Source: Symbiodinium natans (Eukaryota; Sar; Dinophyceae; Suessiales; Symbiodiniaceae). Taken from it: a stretch of 64,000 bases of DNA. The notes under the pieces are model-generated. The model ran no database searches and had not been told where the DNA came from. It worked only from the letters and a program-made list of their open reading frames with translations. This document shows positions 21,111 through 32,819 of this stretch, one piece after another. The DNA is taken from positions 2,099,192 to 2,163,191 of the forward strand of contig CAJNDS010002301.1 in the NCBI GenBank assembly GCA_905221605.1, written 5' to 3'. How positions within the stretch are numbered: position 1 is the first letter of the stretch; the number at the start of each line of letters is the position of its first letter. The position numbers and the translations under genes were made by a program.

Positions 21111-21569
21111 GCCAAAGACGGCAAATGCTTGACAGCTAAAGCAGCTAAAGTTCACAAATTTTCACCTAGTCTGCTTCCAGAAGAGCAGGCGTGAGTTCTT
21201 CATGTCTTGACCTGGCATGGTGCTTAGCGTTACGTGCTCAAGCACGTTGCAGTGTAGCTGATTCTACTTGTCAGAAGCTTAGGCTAAGACTTCTTCTGAA
21301 ACGCGGTGCGGAGAGATTAAAGACAGTAAGTTTTGATTTTGTGTGACAGATCCTGAGCCACAATCTTATTTAGGGTATTTACAAATTCCATGAACCCTCA
21401 AGTGAGCTCTGTGATAACGCGGAGCCTTGAGCGTAGGGTTCAAGATTTAGGGTTGTAAGCAAAGGCCCGCCACTGTAAGAAAGTAGGGTGTAGAGGTTAG
21501 GGTTCAGCGTATTCCGGAGAGAAGATAGACGTTTGTTTTGCAACATAGTCTCCGTTTCACTTTGGAAAG

Positions 21570-22637
21570 ATGCCATATCTCGACAAAATGCAGCGAGCGC
21601 ATGCTGTTAAAGTGTCACGGGCCTTACATTCACGAAAAGGGCGCTTAGACATTCTGGCGAATATTCTCCAGGCTTACACGAAGATCCGGAAGTTGGTGCA
21701 GGCAGCTCGTGCTGCCAAACAGCGTTCTCATCAACTAGTGGATACTTTAATGAAGAGCTGTTCTTGGCAAGACACAGTGGTGATGCAAGAGATTTGTCAT
21801 CGCCTGAAGCAAAAGAAGCGGACCATGCAGCCTTGGGGCAACGTTGCCAAGAAGCATGACAAGCTATACAAGCTTCTGGCGGCTTCTGTCACGATCAAAA
21901 GTACTTCAGATGCAAAAGGCATTGACGCCTTTGTTCGAGAATCCTTCCGATGCAGAGCTCTTTGTGTCGTATCATCTCGGTTTGGAAGACGCGGCGCTTT
22001 GCCATCTAATCCAGTGCCAGGACATGCTCAGCCGTATCGTGTCTATGGGTATGCCAACAACGACACATGCAAGCGAAAACATAACCTCTGGGGCAAGGAG
22101 TATCAAGCGTGGCGATCGTTGCCCAAGCTCAAGCCCTACACGAAGAGGCTAACAGAGCGTATGTTGACAGCGCGCTGTTCTGTCGGTGCTTTTGTAAGGT
22201 TACAGATCTTGACTGATGTTTGCGTTCGACTGGGCTGTGCGTGGGTACGCCTTCCAACTGGTACTTTAGGCACTGGTGTGCACTTTGGAGATGGCATTTT
22301 GACAACGGATGAGATTGCGGAGATCCAAAGGATTCTCAACGCACGCAGACATTTTAGGCGAATATGGGGATCTGCGATAACCCTGCCAGAAACAGGCCAC
22401 CTCGTGTGCGAAGCTCGCCAGCATGTTTGGAAGAACAAATCTTCTGCGAGTATGACGAGTTTGATAAAGGACATGATGACGTGGCCATCGATGAGCACTG
22501 ACAACAACTCCTCATGCAAGTCTCAGAGGCTGTCACGCAAGCGTCGCCTGTGCGAGTCAGTCGCTGACTACGCTTGCCAGAGAAACAAAGCGCTATCTTT
22601 TGGGAGAAAGCCCTTCACAAGTGTGAGATTACTCTAG
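21570..22637 (+). CDS. Hypothetical basic protein, 355 codons
   Basis: The longest open frame between 19 and 28 kb, starting MPYLDKMQRAHAVKVSR and rich in Lys/Arg. Residues 1-90 look helical (ILQAYTKIRKLVQAARAAK). Between about 21,890 and 22,060 a second frame is also open and looks more protein-like (FENPSDAELFVSYHLGLED), so there may be a frameshift or a spliced structure. No family or catalytic motif is recognised. It could be an accessory protein or relic of the mobile DNA that follows. Confidence 0.4.
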   Translation: MPYLDKMQRAHAVKVSRALHSRKGRLDILANILQAYTKIRKLVQAARAAKQRSHQLVDTLMKSCSWQDTVVMQEICHRLKQKKRTMQPWGNVAKKHDKLYKLLAASVTIKSTSDAKGIDAFVRESFRCRALCVVSSRFGRRGALPSNPVPGHAQPYRVYGYANNDTCKRKHNLWGKEYQAWRSLPKLKPYTKRLTERMLTARCSVGAFVRLQILTDVCVRLGCAWVRLPTGTLGTGVHFGDGILTTDEIAEIQRILNARRHFRRIWGSAITLPETGHLVCEARQHVWKNKSSASMTSLIKDMMTWPSMSTDNNSSCKSQRLSRKRRLCESVADYACQRNKALSFGRKPFTSVRLL

Positions 22638-22852
22638 CGTCTCCTATGCAAGCTACCGCTATTTACATCTCATAGCAGCGCTACTAGAGTAAGGGGTTTA
22701 GGGCTGCTCTTCTCGCGTGGCAAGAAAGGCGGGTGTGGGAGCTTCAGGTTTATCACGTAGTATAGGAGCCCATAATTAGAACTGGCATTCTTGAGCAGGG
22801 CTCCATGAAGTCCTTTATTACCGTGTATTTTGATATCTAAGATGGATGAACG

Positions 22853-22990
22853 GTGTCGACCATACTTTCGAAACCTTCCGTTGTAGGCTCCTTCCCAGCT
22901 GAGACTCAGGAAGTCCTTGGGTGGATTGCTGTCTACGTTGATGACATCCTTGCTTCAGGAGTAGGATATCTAAGCAAAGAGCTCATGGGG
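22853..22990 (+). pseudogene. Ty1/copia-type reverse transcriptase fragment
   Basis: A short frame contains LGWIAVYVDDILASG, the YVDD catalytic box of copia-family reverse transcriptases with its usual flanks. About 20 residues either side are compatible, then the frame runs into a non-coding repeat. No integrase, RNase H or LTR is seen nearby. A degraded retrotransposon scrap. Confidence 0.7.
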
Positions 22991-23575
22991 GCAAATTGTC
23001 AAGCCCGGCTCGGTTTTTGGGTTTGGAGCTGTGCTGGTCAGAGGAGGACAGGTTAGTTGTGACTCAAGTCCGGTTCGGACGCAGGGTTTTGAAGGGTTTC
23101 GGGTTTAGGTCCCGTGGTTATTTTTAAGGTTTAGGGTCCACCGTCCGGTGTGGATGTAGGGTTGGTCGTCCGGCATGGGGCTGCAACCCCGAAGGACCCT
23201 GATTTCGTCATGTGGGCAAATTGTGAAAAGTGAATTTGACCCGTCAAGCCCAGCTCGGTTTTGGGTTTGGAGCTGTGCTAGCCAGAGGACAGGTTAGTTG
23301 TGGGATGACGGTGCCGTTCGGAGGCTCGCGAGGCTTACAACGAAGGTGGGTAAAAAAGAGGACAGGTTAGTTGTGACTTAAGACCGGTGCGGGCGCAGGT
23401 TTTGAAGGGTTTCGGGTTATAGGTCCCGTGGTTATTTTTAAGGTTTAGGGTCCACCGTCCGGTGTGGACGTAGGGTTGCTCGTCCGGGGCGGATACCGTC
23501 GGGTTCGGACATAGGGTTGCTCCGTCCGGTTCGGACGTAGGGCTGAAACCTCGAAGGACCCTGATTTCGCGTGTA
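22990..23575 (+). repeat. Partial tandem duplication, about 225-320 bp per copy
   Basis: 22990-23217 and about 23248-23570 share GCCCGGCTCGGTTTTTGGGT, GAGGACAGGTTAGTTGTG, CCCGTGGTTATTTTTAAGG, GTCCACCGTCCGGTGTGGA and GAAGGACCCTGATTTCG in order. The second copy is longer and contains extra GTCCGGTTCGGACGTAGG units. Confidence 0.75.
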
Positions 23576-23579
23576 GGCA

Positions 23580-25200
23580 GGCTCTGCAGGTTCTAGGTTA
23601 CTTGTCTGTGACGCCGTCCATAGGGGATAGGGATGAGCCCGGCCATGTAATTAGAGACGCAAGACTGCGCACGCGCGCTGCAGGCTTACGCTGACGCGTC
23701 GTGCGCGCCAGGAGGCGATAGGTCTCATGAGTGCACAGCGCTGCAGTCTTCGTGTGAAGCAGAACCTCTCTCCACTACTGGCAACTTCATCCATGCCGGG
23801 GAGACTCCCCAGGCCGGAGTGAGGCAAAGAATGAGGCTCTCGAAATTCGGAAATGTCTGAGTACGGCATTGTGCTGAGAAGTGCCAATTCGCCGCTGAGA
23901 GGGAGCGTGAGTGCACAACAAGCAGATCAAGCAACTGTCATCGTGCGTTACTGCAAGACTTCGCTGCAAAAAGTAGCAGAGGGCAGTTTCCGAGTCTTGC
24001 CGAGTTGAAAACTTGACTCTTTCTTCGACTCACACCTCCGTCCCTGTCTGCCCATTGTCCGCGCCTACTAACCTAGTGTTTGTTTTCGTCCACTCTCGTC
24101 TGGGTGCAGGGCGCAGGGACTTGTTAACGAAAGGCTCATCATTGCAGTAGTCAACGCAAGGGTCATTATCCGTATGCGCAATTCATTTTTGCAAGACGTT
24201 CTTGTCTTGGGCAAAGCACCTATGCGAGCACCCGTCGCAGTTTCGGCTTGAGCGACTCAGCTTTTCGCAGCACTTCATTGCTTTCCGCATCTTGACAGCG
24301 CTCTGTGCAATCGTGTTGTCGAACCCTTGCGTGTGATATTGTCAGAAAAAGCCCAACGCCATGTCATTTGTATAGTAGTTGTTTGGCGTGTGCTCGATTC
24401 GCGCCCAACAGTGAAAACGAGTGTTTGGCACATATCTTGGCCATCTAAGGCATCTCTCTGATCTTCGTTCTATCAGGCCGTCGAAGCCTCAGAACCATGC
24501 AGGCATAAACGCAAGCGTATCCATCGGTTGCGCGCGAAAACAACGTTTCATCATCGTTCTAGGACCTGATGGCTCGCTGGTCACGAATGCGCTGGTTTGC
24601 CGATGATGAAGAAGAGACGATTGGTTTCACGTGATTATCAGACTGTCTCTGTCAGATACACAAAGCAGCATGTGGTCTGTTATCTTAGCGAGTGCACTTC
24701 CTTGTAAGGATCCCGGCCGATTCCACGGCCGGGACTCCTTTGTCATCCCAACGCAACTTGGCGTGAAATCAAAGTTGCGACTACATCTATCCAGATTGTG
24801 CAGCTGAGAAGGAATTGATCTCAGGAGTGCCGGTCGTTCGCATCCCTCTCTGGCGCACAGACTTGCGTGAAGCTTACAAGCTTCTAAAGACACAAATTCT
24901 CTGCAACTGTACACCTTTTGAGGACGTCTGGTGCCGTGAGAACGCCGGCTCAGTTTTTAGAGGAGCTGGGTGCTTAGTTACAGGAAACTCTGAGGCCTTG
25001 CGCCTGTGTTTTGCGCAAAGTGAAGGCTCGTTGCTACAGGGCCGACCCAGTGCTCTGAGCTACTTTACTGCAAACGGACTCTTCAGTAGAAAGACACCTG
25101 CTTGCAATAGCCCAGTGAGCCTTTAATAAAGCTCTGAATGCGCAGGCTTCCGACACTACAAAAGAAACCGTCCACTCGGCTCATTTACTGCTGCGCCCTT
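23580..25200. other. Mostly unassigned sequence
   Basis: There is no repeat array. A 103-codon + frame at 24815-25126 (Cys-rich start CNCTPFEDVWC) and two short minus frames near 23.7-23.9 kb show no recognisable motif. Confidence 0.4.
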
Positions 25201-25209
25201 AAATGACAT

Positions 25210-26350
25210 CAGCCTCATGAATGTCGATCAATATTTCAATCCCAGGGCACTTGACACCGGATGGTCGCTGGACAAGGACACTGAATATCGTGTTGCTCTC
25301 CGTTGTTCGAGTTTGATGCAGCTGGGAAGGAACAAATCCAAGGTGGAGAAGCCACCACATCTCAGGCTGACTGTATGCAGCACTCGTACAGTTAGCTTCG
25401 TCTGCCTGTCATATTGTTTTAATTCATTACAATGAAGCAACACATGCAGTGTTTCCGTAGAGAAGCAATGCTAGGCTCCAGCCGAAAAATGCTGTGGAAG
25501 CGTTGCGCAGCATGGAGCAACGTTCTCGGAGTACACGTCGGACCCTCTCTAGTGCAGTTCGTTCGTCCTCTTCTCAGAATGAATGTCATGTCGTGGAATG
25601 TCATGTTGCGTCAGACACATCTATGAGTTTTGATAAGGCAGAATCTCGAGACCAGCCTTGACGACTGCCTGGACTTCTTCGGGGTAGATGAGAAATTCCT
25701 CAGCCCAAACGATGTCTGCTCCTAATCTAGATTAAGATGATTGCGTGGGCGCAAGCTTTCGTACGTGTCAACGCCAGGGAAATCGATTGGCTGGTGCAAG
25801 AAAAGATGTATCGTCAGTCCGGCTGATGGCTGCGCCCAACTTTGCCTTTCAGCTACATATGCACGCAAGCACGCAAGAACCATTTAATCTCATATCTCTA
25901 CAGAGCTCTGAAGGCGACGAGTTGGCGAAAGGAATTTTCGCACGCCTTTGCAGCAGCAAGCACACGTCCGTGTTGCAGGATATCCTCGTGCGTCGCTCCA
26001 GGAACACAGACATATGTAATTAGATATGGCTGTTTGTCAGGACACTCCGACCTGGAAAAGAATCTGTCGTGCTGCCTGGTACAAGGGCTTCGAGCGCCGA
26101 GGACGCGACTATAGAGGAGTTAATCATGCTGCTGATGCATGCACGAGTCGCGTGCCCCCACGTCAGGTCGCACATGCTCGCTTCGCATATGAGTTTCGTC
26201 AGGCCGAAACATGGCATCTCTCCGCCGCCAGAAGCCGTTGAAGAATAAAAACACAGGCGACCCACACAGTCATATGGAGAAGGTAAAGAAGCATGGCAGT
26301 TCTGATAAGTTCACTGCAAGTCTTTATGGTGTCCACGTCCGCATTTGACA
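25210..26350 (+). other. Exon-like pieces of an unknown gene
   Basis: Short + frames (25217-25435, 25432-25626, 25745-26023, 26026-26241) change frame every 150-250 bp, as expected for small exons and short introns or for a decayed gene. No domain is recognised. They may belong upstream of the giant gene starting near 28.48 kb. Confidence 0.25.
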
Positions 26351-26356
26351 TCGCAG

Positions 26357-26500
26357 GTGTCGTCCACTTCCGCGACGTTTGTCTCGTCGACAGTATTCGC
26401 GCGTTGGGCATCAAGGTGCCCTACGTGAGCGATGGACCCTTCTGGGCCATCGCCGATGGCAACGACATGCTGCGGCCTCATAGGACTTTCCCGAATAAAG
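26357..26500 (+). CDS. Candidate exon preceding the Josephin-like piece
   Basis: It begins after the acceptor ATCGCAG and reads GVVHFRDVCLVDSIRALGIK, then VPYVSDGPFWAIADGND. Family not identified. It is protein-like and in phase with no stop until 26563. Confidence 0.3.
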
Positions 26501-26584
26501 CAAGTAAAAGAATGATAACAACATACAGACACATTGCAAAGAAAATAATGTACACTATGTGCTAAGCATTGCTTCGCTTGTCAG

Positions 26585-26880
26585 GAAGGCGTTGATGCGT
26601 GTCGACTCGCAGAAGATCAAGTATGACGGGAACTTCATCGTAGCTTACAGGGAGCACTTTGTTGCAGTCCGACGACTTGACGGCGTTCTACAGATCAATT
26701 GGGGACATCGAACTCACGCATGGATGGAGCTGAGACTGTCACGATCTTTGCCGCTCCCGGTCTGGCAATGTCCTGACTCACACGTCTGGCACATGAACAC
26801 CGCTGCGGTGGACGGCGTCTTTGAAGTACAGGCTGCAAACATGTTAAGCGCAATGCCACCCACATGTATGAGGTAACCTT
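26585..26880 (+). CDS. Josephin-like peptidase segment (His box)
   Basis: After an AG at 26583-26584 the frame reads MRVDSQKIKYDGNFIVAY and continues REHFVAVRRLDGVLQINW. This resembles the ataxin-3/Josephin His region, where an F-I-x-x-Y-x-E-H-W-F-x-V-R pattern carries the catalytic His. The Asn that should follow is not clear, and no exon with the catalytic Cys was found upstream, so activity cannot be claimed. If real, it adds a ubiquitin-directed protease near a gene with F-box-like modules. Confidence 0.35.
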
Positions 26881-26999
26881 TTCGCGCAGGCCCGTGAAGA
26901 ATTATTGCCAGATGCTGCTGCCGATGTTCGTGCAGGTGGCATGCCGCCGCCGATCTTAAGGTACTGACTGGTGCGCGATTGCGTAATTCTTCTTACTTC

Positions 27000-28470
27000 T
27001 GAAACCTGAGGCAATGGATGCGAGATATGTTTCACCGAGATCTCGTGCAGTACGGCGGCGAAATACCCGATTTTCAGGTTCAACCGAATCATGATAGCTT
27101 CAACGTCGACTTCTGGGCGCAGGCTCAACATGACAGTGTGCCACATGCATCTTTCGTCCGCCTTAATTATCTCCCTGCAGATTCGAAACGCCATAGCTGA
27201 GCACGAGCAGCCTCAGGCATCTCCACACGCTTTCATCCATGTTACTTCATGTTTCATTAGTCCAGCGCGCTGACCTTACACGAAGGATTCCGACAGCAGT
27301 CGCAGAGGTGCTAGCGCCTGCTTGTGTGGGGAGGAGGTGCTTGTTATTCCATCGCAATGCTGCGTAAATGTCTACACATCCAGCCTTGTCTGTGATAGTT
27401 GGTATCTTTAGTTGCAGGACACAGCAGATTTGCCGAGTTCCACATGGACAACACAGGCTATGCGTGGGTGTGTAACTCAACCTTCTGGAAAGACAGTGTA
27501 CGATTCAACAGCCGAATCTCTCCTCAGTTTTCATCGTGACGAGGAGGCATCCAGAGCACCTTCGACTCTGCTAGACATACTTCCTGGCGAAACGTTTACG
27601 GTTTCTCGGCGTTTCATGAAGTGACCTAGAATTCTTGGTAGTACTGACTAGCGTCCGGTTCAGGATATGTTGCTCCGGGTGTCGGCAGCAGAACGCCAAC
27701 AGGAACGAGTGCCTCGTCGTTTTAGCTTGCGTCCAAGTTGGCTACCTCTGCAACTGGAAGCGTGTCGGCGACCGGACGATTTTTACGTGGTGCGGCGCAG
27801 TTCTGGGGAAGCTTTCCAGGGCGTTGGCGTCGCAACCACTGACGCGTACACCATGCATTGCCAGCATCCTTTCCTACGCAAGCTGGGGTTTGCCCAGAAC
27901 ACCACGCAGCACCTGGTGTATTGCCCTGCTATCAAGACTGCGTTCTGGGGTGCCAGTGCCGCAGATTCGTGGAGTGTATATCACGAAGCGATGTCGTTTT
28001 GGAGGCTACTTTCTTTTGTTTGACGCAAAAGTCAAGTAGTGATCAGGATAAACAGGTTAAGATAACGCGCGAGAAGAGGAGTCTGGAGTCGCTGTCTTTC
28101 AGTATACAGAGTTGTGTGACTTGATGATGCAGAAGCAGTACCTGCATCTAGGTTTAAAGGTTTCGCGCAGTGATACATAGCCTTGCTGCACTCTGTCAGG
28201 ACCATGATTCCAAAAACACTTTTCCATTGCGTCACTTTTGTCCAAATACACGTGGCAATCGGACAGGAATATGCCATCTTCACCGGTGATTCCGAGTACA
28301 CCTTTGTGTGTGTCACGCAGGCTTGGTTCAAGCGTTAAACTACGGCATTTCCAGTAAAAGCAAGTGTCTTTCCGAGGTGGTCACGAAGTCGCGAGAAGAC
28401 TTCTACATCTTCTTCAGTAGCAGCGCCGCCCAAGACTGCAAGCTCGCAGTTCGCGTAATGTAAGGGTCTT
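27000..28470 (+). other. Further exon-like pieces, unknown
   Basis: Open + segments at 27018-27200, 27412-27624 and 27667-28023 look protein-like (the last reads FLRKLGFAQNTTQHLVYC) but match nothing I know. Each has an AG nearby upstream. They may be 5' exons of the giant gene. 28030-28440 has only short frames. Confidence 0.25.
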
Positions 28471-28492
28471 CCTCGCACAGACTAGACCTTGT

Positions 28493-31400
28493 ATGTTTTC
28501 TTGTCTTATTTATGGTATGACAAATGGAAGTGTAAGCGAAGTTAGGAAAGAAAACGTTCGTGGTCAAGTTCGACGGTGGAACAGAAGATCGCCGGACCTG
28601 ACCGACATCAGGGCAGGTGCAAGTGGCCACACCTCAAATCTGATTTCAGCTATTCAGCAATACGTCACTCGCCAGAGGATTCGAGAGGTACAAGATTTGA
28701 CGCTAAAACATATCAGGGAAATGCTCACGAAACCAGCTTTATGGCAGCGTATTCCGGATCCATTCGCGTCTACAATCGATGCACGAACCTGGACTCACTA
28801 TATGGATTCTGCCGCCTACGAGGCCAGGAAGGTTTCAGGGTGTGTGTCACCGGAGATCATGCTAAGCGGTCGCAGGATCGATCTCTGCGTCGTCCAGAAG
28901 CAATCTATTTCTGATGTCGGCCGCGCCGTCCAGCGGGTTGATGCATGGGCGGGCCATGCGAAGCGTCTTGCTGAATTTTTGGAAGCCGGCAGCAAAGACC
29001 TCATGCTTTCTCCAGCCGATACTTCTATCTCGGAGAAGCTCTGGGGATGTCGTGTTTTCCAAATCCGACAAAGTCTGCGGCTGCTACCAGCACCATCAAC
29101 TACACAGTCGTGCTGCGTTGCAACCGAGACTTCTTGCAACCAGACAACCGTAGCAGTGGGTTGTGAGGTATCGCCAGCAGCCAGAAAGCAAGAATCGCAG
29201 GATTTACATCTAAGATCTGTGACGCAGGACGAGTGTGCTGATTGTTATGGAGGAAGCACATGTCCGCTTTCAGTGGACATCATTTATGCACTGCCAGGAT
29301 ACTTCTTCGATGTTGAGTATCTTCAGACTCTTGCCGCAGTATGCCGATTACTCTTGCTTTCGGCGCAAAGCCCCGAGCATTGGAATAACAAGACTGTGCA
29401 CGTGGATCATATCTCATTGGCCGAAAGGTTGAAAATGCATGTTGTGACCAGATTACTTGCCGGTGCTCGGCATGTCTGCGTGAGTGTTTCACAAGTGGTT
29501 CAGTTCCTCGAGCTGCCAGCCAATGCAAGGTTGTCTTGGAACCCTGCGCAGTATCCTGCAGCTATGCGTCACAACAACTTCATGTTCGGTTTTCAGTCAA
29601 ACTCACCGTTGATGGGGTGTGCAGATTTCAAGGTCTTGTTACCGACTACTGCGCGTGGCTTTTACGTCGGAATGCAAGACGCGCACAGACGCAGCAGAAC
29701 ATATTATCGGGTCGATAATCTCTTTACCGACAAGATCAGCTGGTCTGTTTCGTTCAACAACGCAGCACCCCGCATGCTTGCTCACGGGCTTTCTCCTCTA
29801 CCAGACCAAGAGAATTACTTCTCCCTGCGGTGGACTAAGCGCACATTGAGTATTTCTCTGAACAACCTGCACGTGTTGTCGGAACGTCTGCCAGGGCTCG
29901 AACCGGATGCGTCTCCAACTCTTTCTCACATATTCATGTGGGTCTTTGGAGGAGCCAGCGTACAAGGCTCCGAAACAACAGTCACAGCGCTTGCCTCGAG
30001 GATGGACTTGGAAAGCGACATCAGGTGCGCCTTATGTTTCCGAGAAGACTTTTTCAGGACTGGGCGCTGGGCTGTATGTCCAGTGTGTTATACATGGGTA
30101 TGTTCAGCTCACGTGCGCAAGAGTCCCCTCAGATTGTGTCGCGGTTGCGTTGGTCAACTTCAGGACTATGTTGGTGGAAGCCGTCATAACACGACGCAGT
30201 ATGAAGACCTACCGGTGATTTATCAGGTTTCTGATCGCGTCCGAGAAATGCGAATATACAGGTTCGGTGAGCGCTTGAATTGTAGGTTGAGATGCCTACA
30301 AGGCGAAGTCCCAATGCACATTGTCGAGACTGCGTGCAACAATGCCAGCCTGCAGATCTGCGCCCTGCCAGTTCATGTGACAGACAACAGACGTACCTTA
30401 CTGTTCATGGCCACTCCGTTTTTCCCAGCAAGCCAACATCGCGTTACCTACTGCCTTTTCAGTATAGGCGACCAGGGCCTGGAACATGCAGTGGTAGTGC
30501 CTTTCTTGCCTCGCCCAAGCTGGGATGGTCTTTGGGCATATCTGGATATTGCATATGGTTTACTGAAACCAAGAAACGTTGCTTTTGAAATTGAGTCGAG
30601 TGGCTTTTGCTTTCGCGAAGGCGACGATCTTGCTTGGCTACCGCCTCAGGGAGTTGCGAGGCTTACAACAGCGCCGAATGAAACAATGCAGATACAGTTG
30701 CCGCCCTTCAATGGCATGCAGCCACGCTGGCCAGATCAAGAGGAGATTTTTGTCAGGTGGTACGAAAGCCATGCCACTGTGCTCTCAATACGTTTCTGTG
30801 CTCAACGACAAAAATGCAGTCTTTGCAAGAAGCCCCTGGCAGACTTTCCTACAGAAAAGTATCAACGACTGGCTCGCGAGGGTAGACTTGGGTGCGAAGT
30901 AATGAATATTTGTGGACTTGTTACCCATCAGATACGCTTTCATGAGTCGGGGAGACACATTCAGCGCGCCATGAAAGTGCCATTGTGCGTGCACCCTTCT
31001 CTTCTGGAGCTGCATTTCGGAGTCAAGTATTCTTGGGGCCACGAGGCTAGACAATTTGAGCTTTTGCCAGGCTCTTGCACAGGCGTGCCGACGTGGCAAG
31101 CATGCAGTGTTGCTGGAGGCTTCGCAGCTGCGCAAGGTATGTCTGGCGACCCCTGGGAATTTGTGGATCAGGAGATTGGTGCTGCGGCGTCTGAGCTGTC
31201 CAGAGAAGTTGCTCTCACTGCTGAAGAAGGAGGCAATGTGGATGTCAGTGGCTGTCGATGGCCTCGATCTAGAGACACACGCGGTGGATCCCTGCCCATT
31301 GACATCGTCCTGCGGCTACCCCTGTACTATTTTTCTGCGCAATATCTTCGCAGCGTGGCTCTATGCTCACGGGCTATGCTACGAGCAGCGAAAGATCCAG

Positions 31401-32436
31401 CAGCTTGGGCCAACGCGGTTATTTGTGTTACGGACGCAGAATTTCAATCCCTTGGCCCACTCCGGATCGCAGAGCAGCTTTGGAGGTTTGCAAGTCATGT
31501 GATCCTGACTATCCCTCAGCTTGCCGGTGTTTCTCGTATTCCCCGCAATTTCCGGATCCAGTGGTCAGGGTGGCATGTTCTCTGGCCGAGTCACTCAGAA
31601 CACAGAGTACATGTCTGGGAATCACAAACTCTTTTGGGTTCTGCTTGCTTCAATCTGGTCGCACCTGCGTTTACAGAGACTTTATACATCGGAGTTCATG
31701 CGCCTGAGAATGACAGGCGATGCTATTGCAAGTTGACTTGGCCATTCACTGCTAGGATGACCGTGGACTTTGGTCTCAATGGCAGTGCTCCTGTGCGCAG
31801 GACATCACAACTGCCAAGTCTTCGTTTCAGACCACAGCACGAGGTGTTGCTGCTCTGGAATGCGCGTGAGTTTTCCGTGCATTTGGACACGGTGTTGCTG
31901 TCCCATGCAACGGTTCTCGACGGTGTGCCTGATGCTCCGCCCGAACAGGCCAGAGTTTTTGTGTGGGCCATCGTGACTCCGTGTCCCATTTTGAGAACTC
32001 CCATGGTGGTAAGGCCTCTGTTGACATCCATTGACCGCAACGTTAGCGTCAGATGCCATGTGTGTGGCTTTCAAGGCTCGATTTGCCCCAGGACCTGGGG
32101 AGTCTGCACCTTGTGCCAGAGTTGGGCGTGCTGGGAGCATATCCAGAGAAACCCTTTGCGGAGATGCCCGCTGTGTGTAGCGCTGCTCGAAGATTATTTA
32201 GGTGGAAAAACTGTAGAGACCTCGGCTGCTGAGCATTTGGCCGAGCTGTTGATCCGGGATGACGAAGAAGGAGACTTTGTCCTTTTTGAACCTCAGCCTG
32301 TTCAGGCCCAGGCTGACTTCGTTGACTGGGAAGGTTTCTGGGATCTTCGACCAGACTGGCTACTAGAGCAGTGGCACGCTCGTCAAGCTGGGTTTGCGTC
32401 GGACACACAGTGCCTAGGCGTTGCGCTTCGGTATAA
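28493..32436 (+). CDS. Giant transposon gene, first long exon: two F-box-like/zinc modules
   Basis: A 1,314-codon exon. The frame stays open upstream of the ATG at 28493 to an AG at 28479-28480, so the true start may lie further 5'. Residues 1-249 are unknown. Modules at 250-557 and 928-1233 share one plan: an F-box-like helix set (LPIDIVLRLPLYYF, then YLRSVALCSRAMLRAA), a beta-rich domain, and a two-zinc C-x2-C...C-x2-C-x4-C-x2-H...C-x2-C cluster (30026-30160 and 32054-32190). Between them, 558-927 is another beta-rich part with CSLCKKPL. D-x-x-G-G motifs occur at 29240, 30164, 31274 and 32192. The exon ends at a GTAAGT donor (intron 32437-32819, 383 nt), joining in phase to 32820. Related genes are, as I recall, multi-copy in Symbiodiniaceae. 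Confidence 0.8.
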
Positions 32437-32819
32437 GTAAGTTATAGTTTCGCTCGTAATGGCAATTTGAAATGACATGCTTCGCTCTGCGAAACCGTCT
32501 GCGTGACTTTGGGATGGCTTCAGGCCAGACACCCTACGTGTAAATGTCGATGGAGAGAGAACGCCGTCCCGTGGTGAACAATGGAACTTTATGGTTTCGC
32601 ATAAACCCTTTTGTAATATTCAGTTGATGCACTGAAACATGTAGGAGGCAGCTGCTAGAGTTCCAAGCTAAGACCTGGAGATATCCGTGACGAATCGCTT
32701 CCAGCTATCGGCGTCCAACAGGAGACAACGTCTCATGATTCTGGAAGGTTTCTTGCGCAAGGCACATGTTGCAGAGATTTTGTGCTGGCGTCTGTGAAAC
32801 TTGCTTAAGAAGATCTAAG

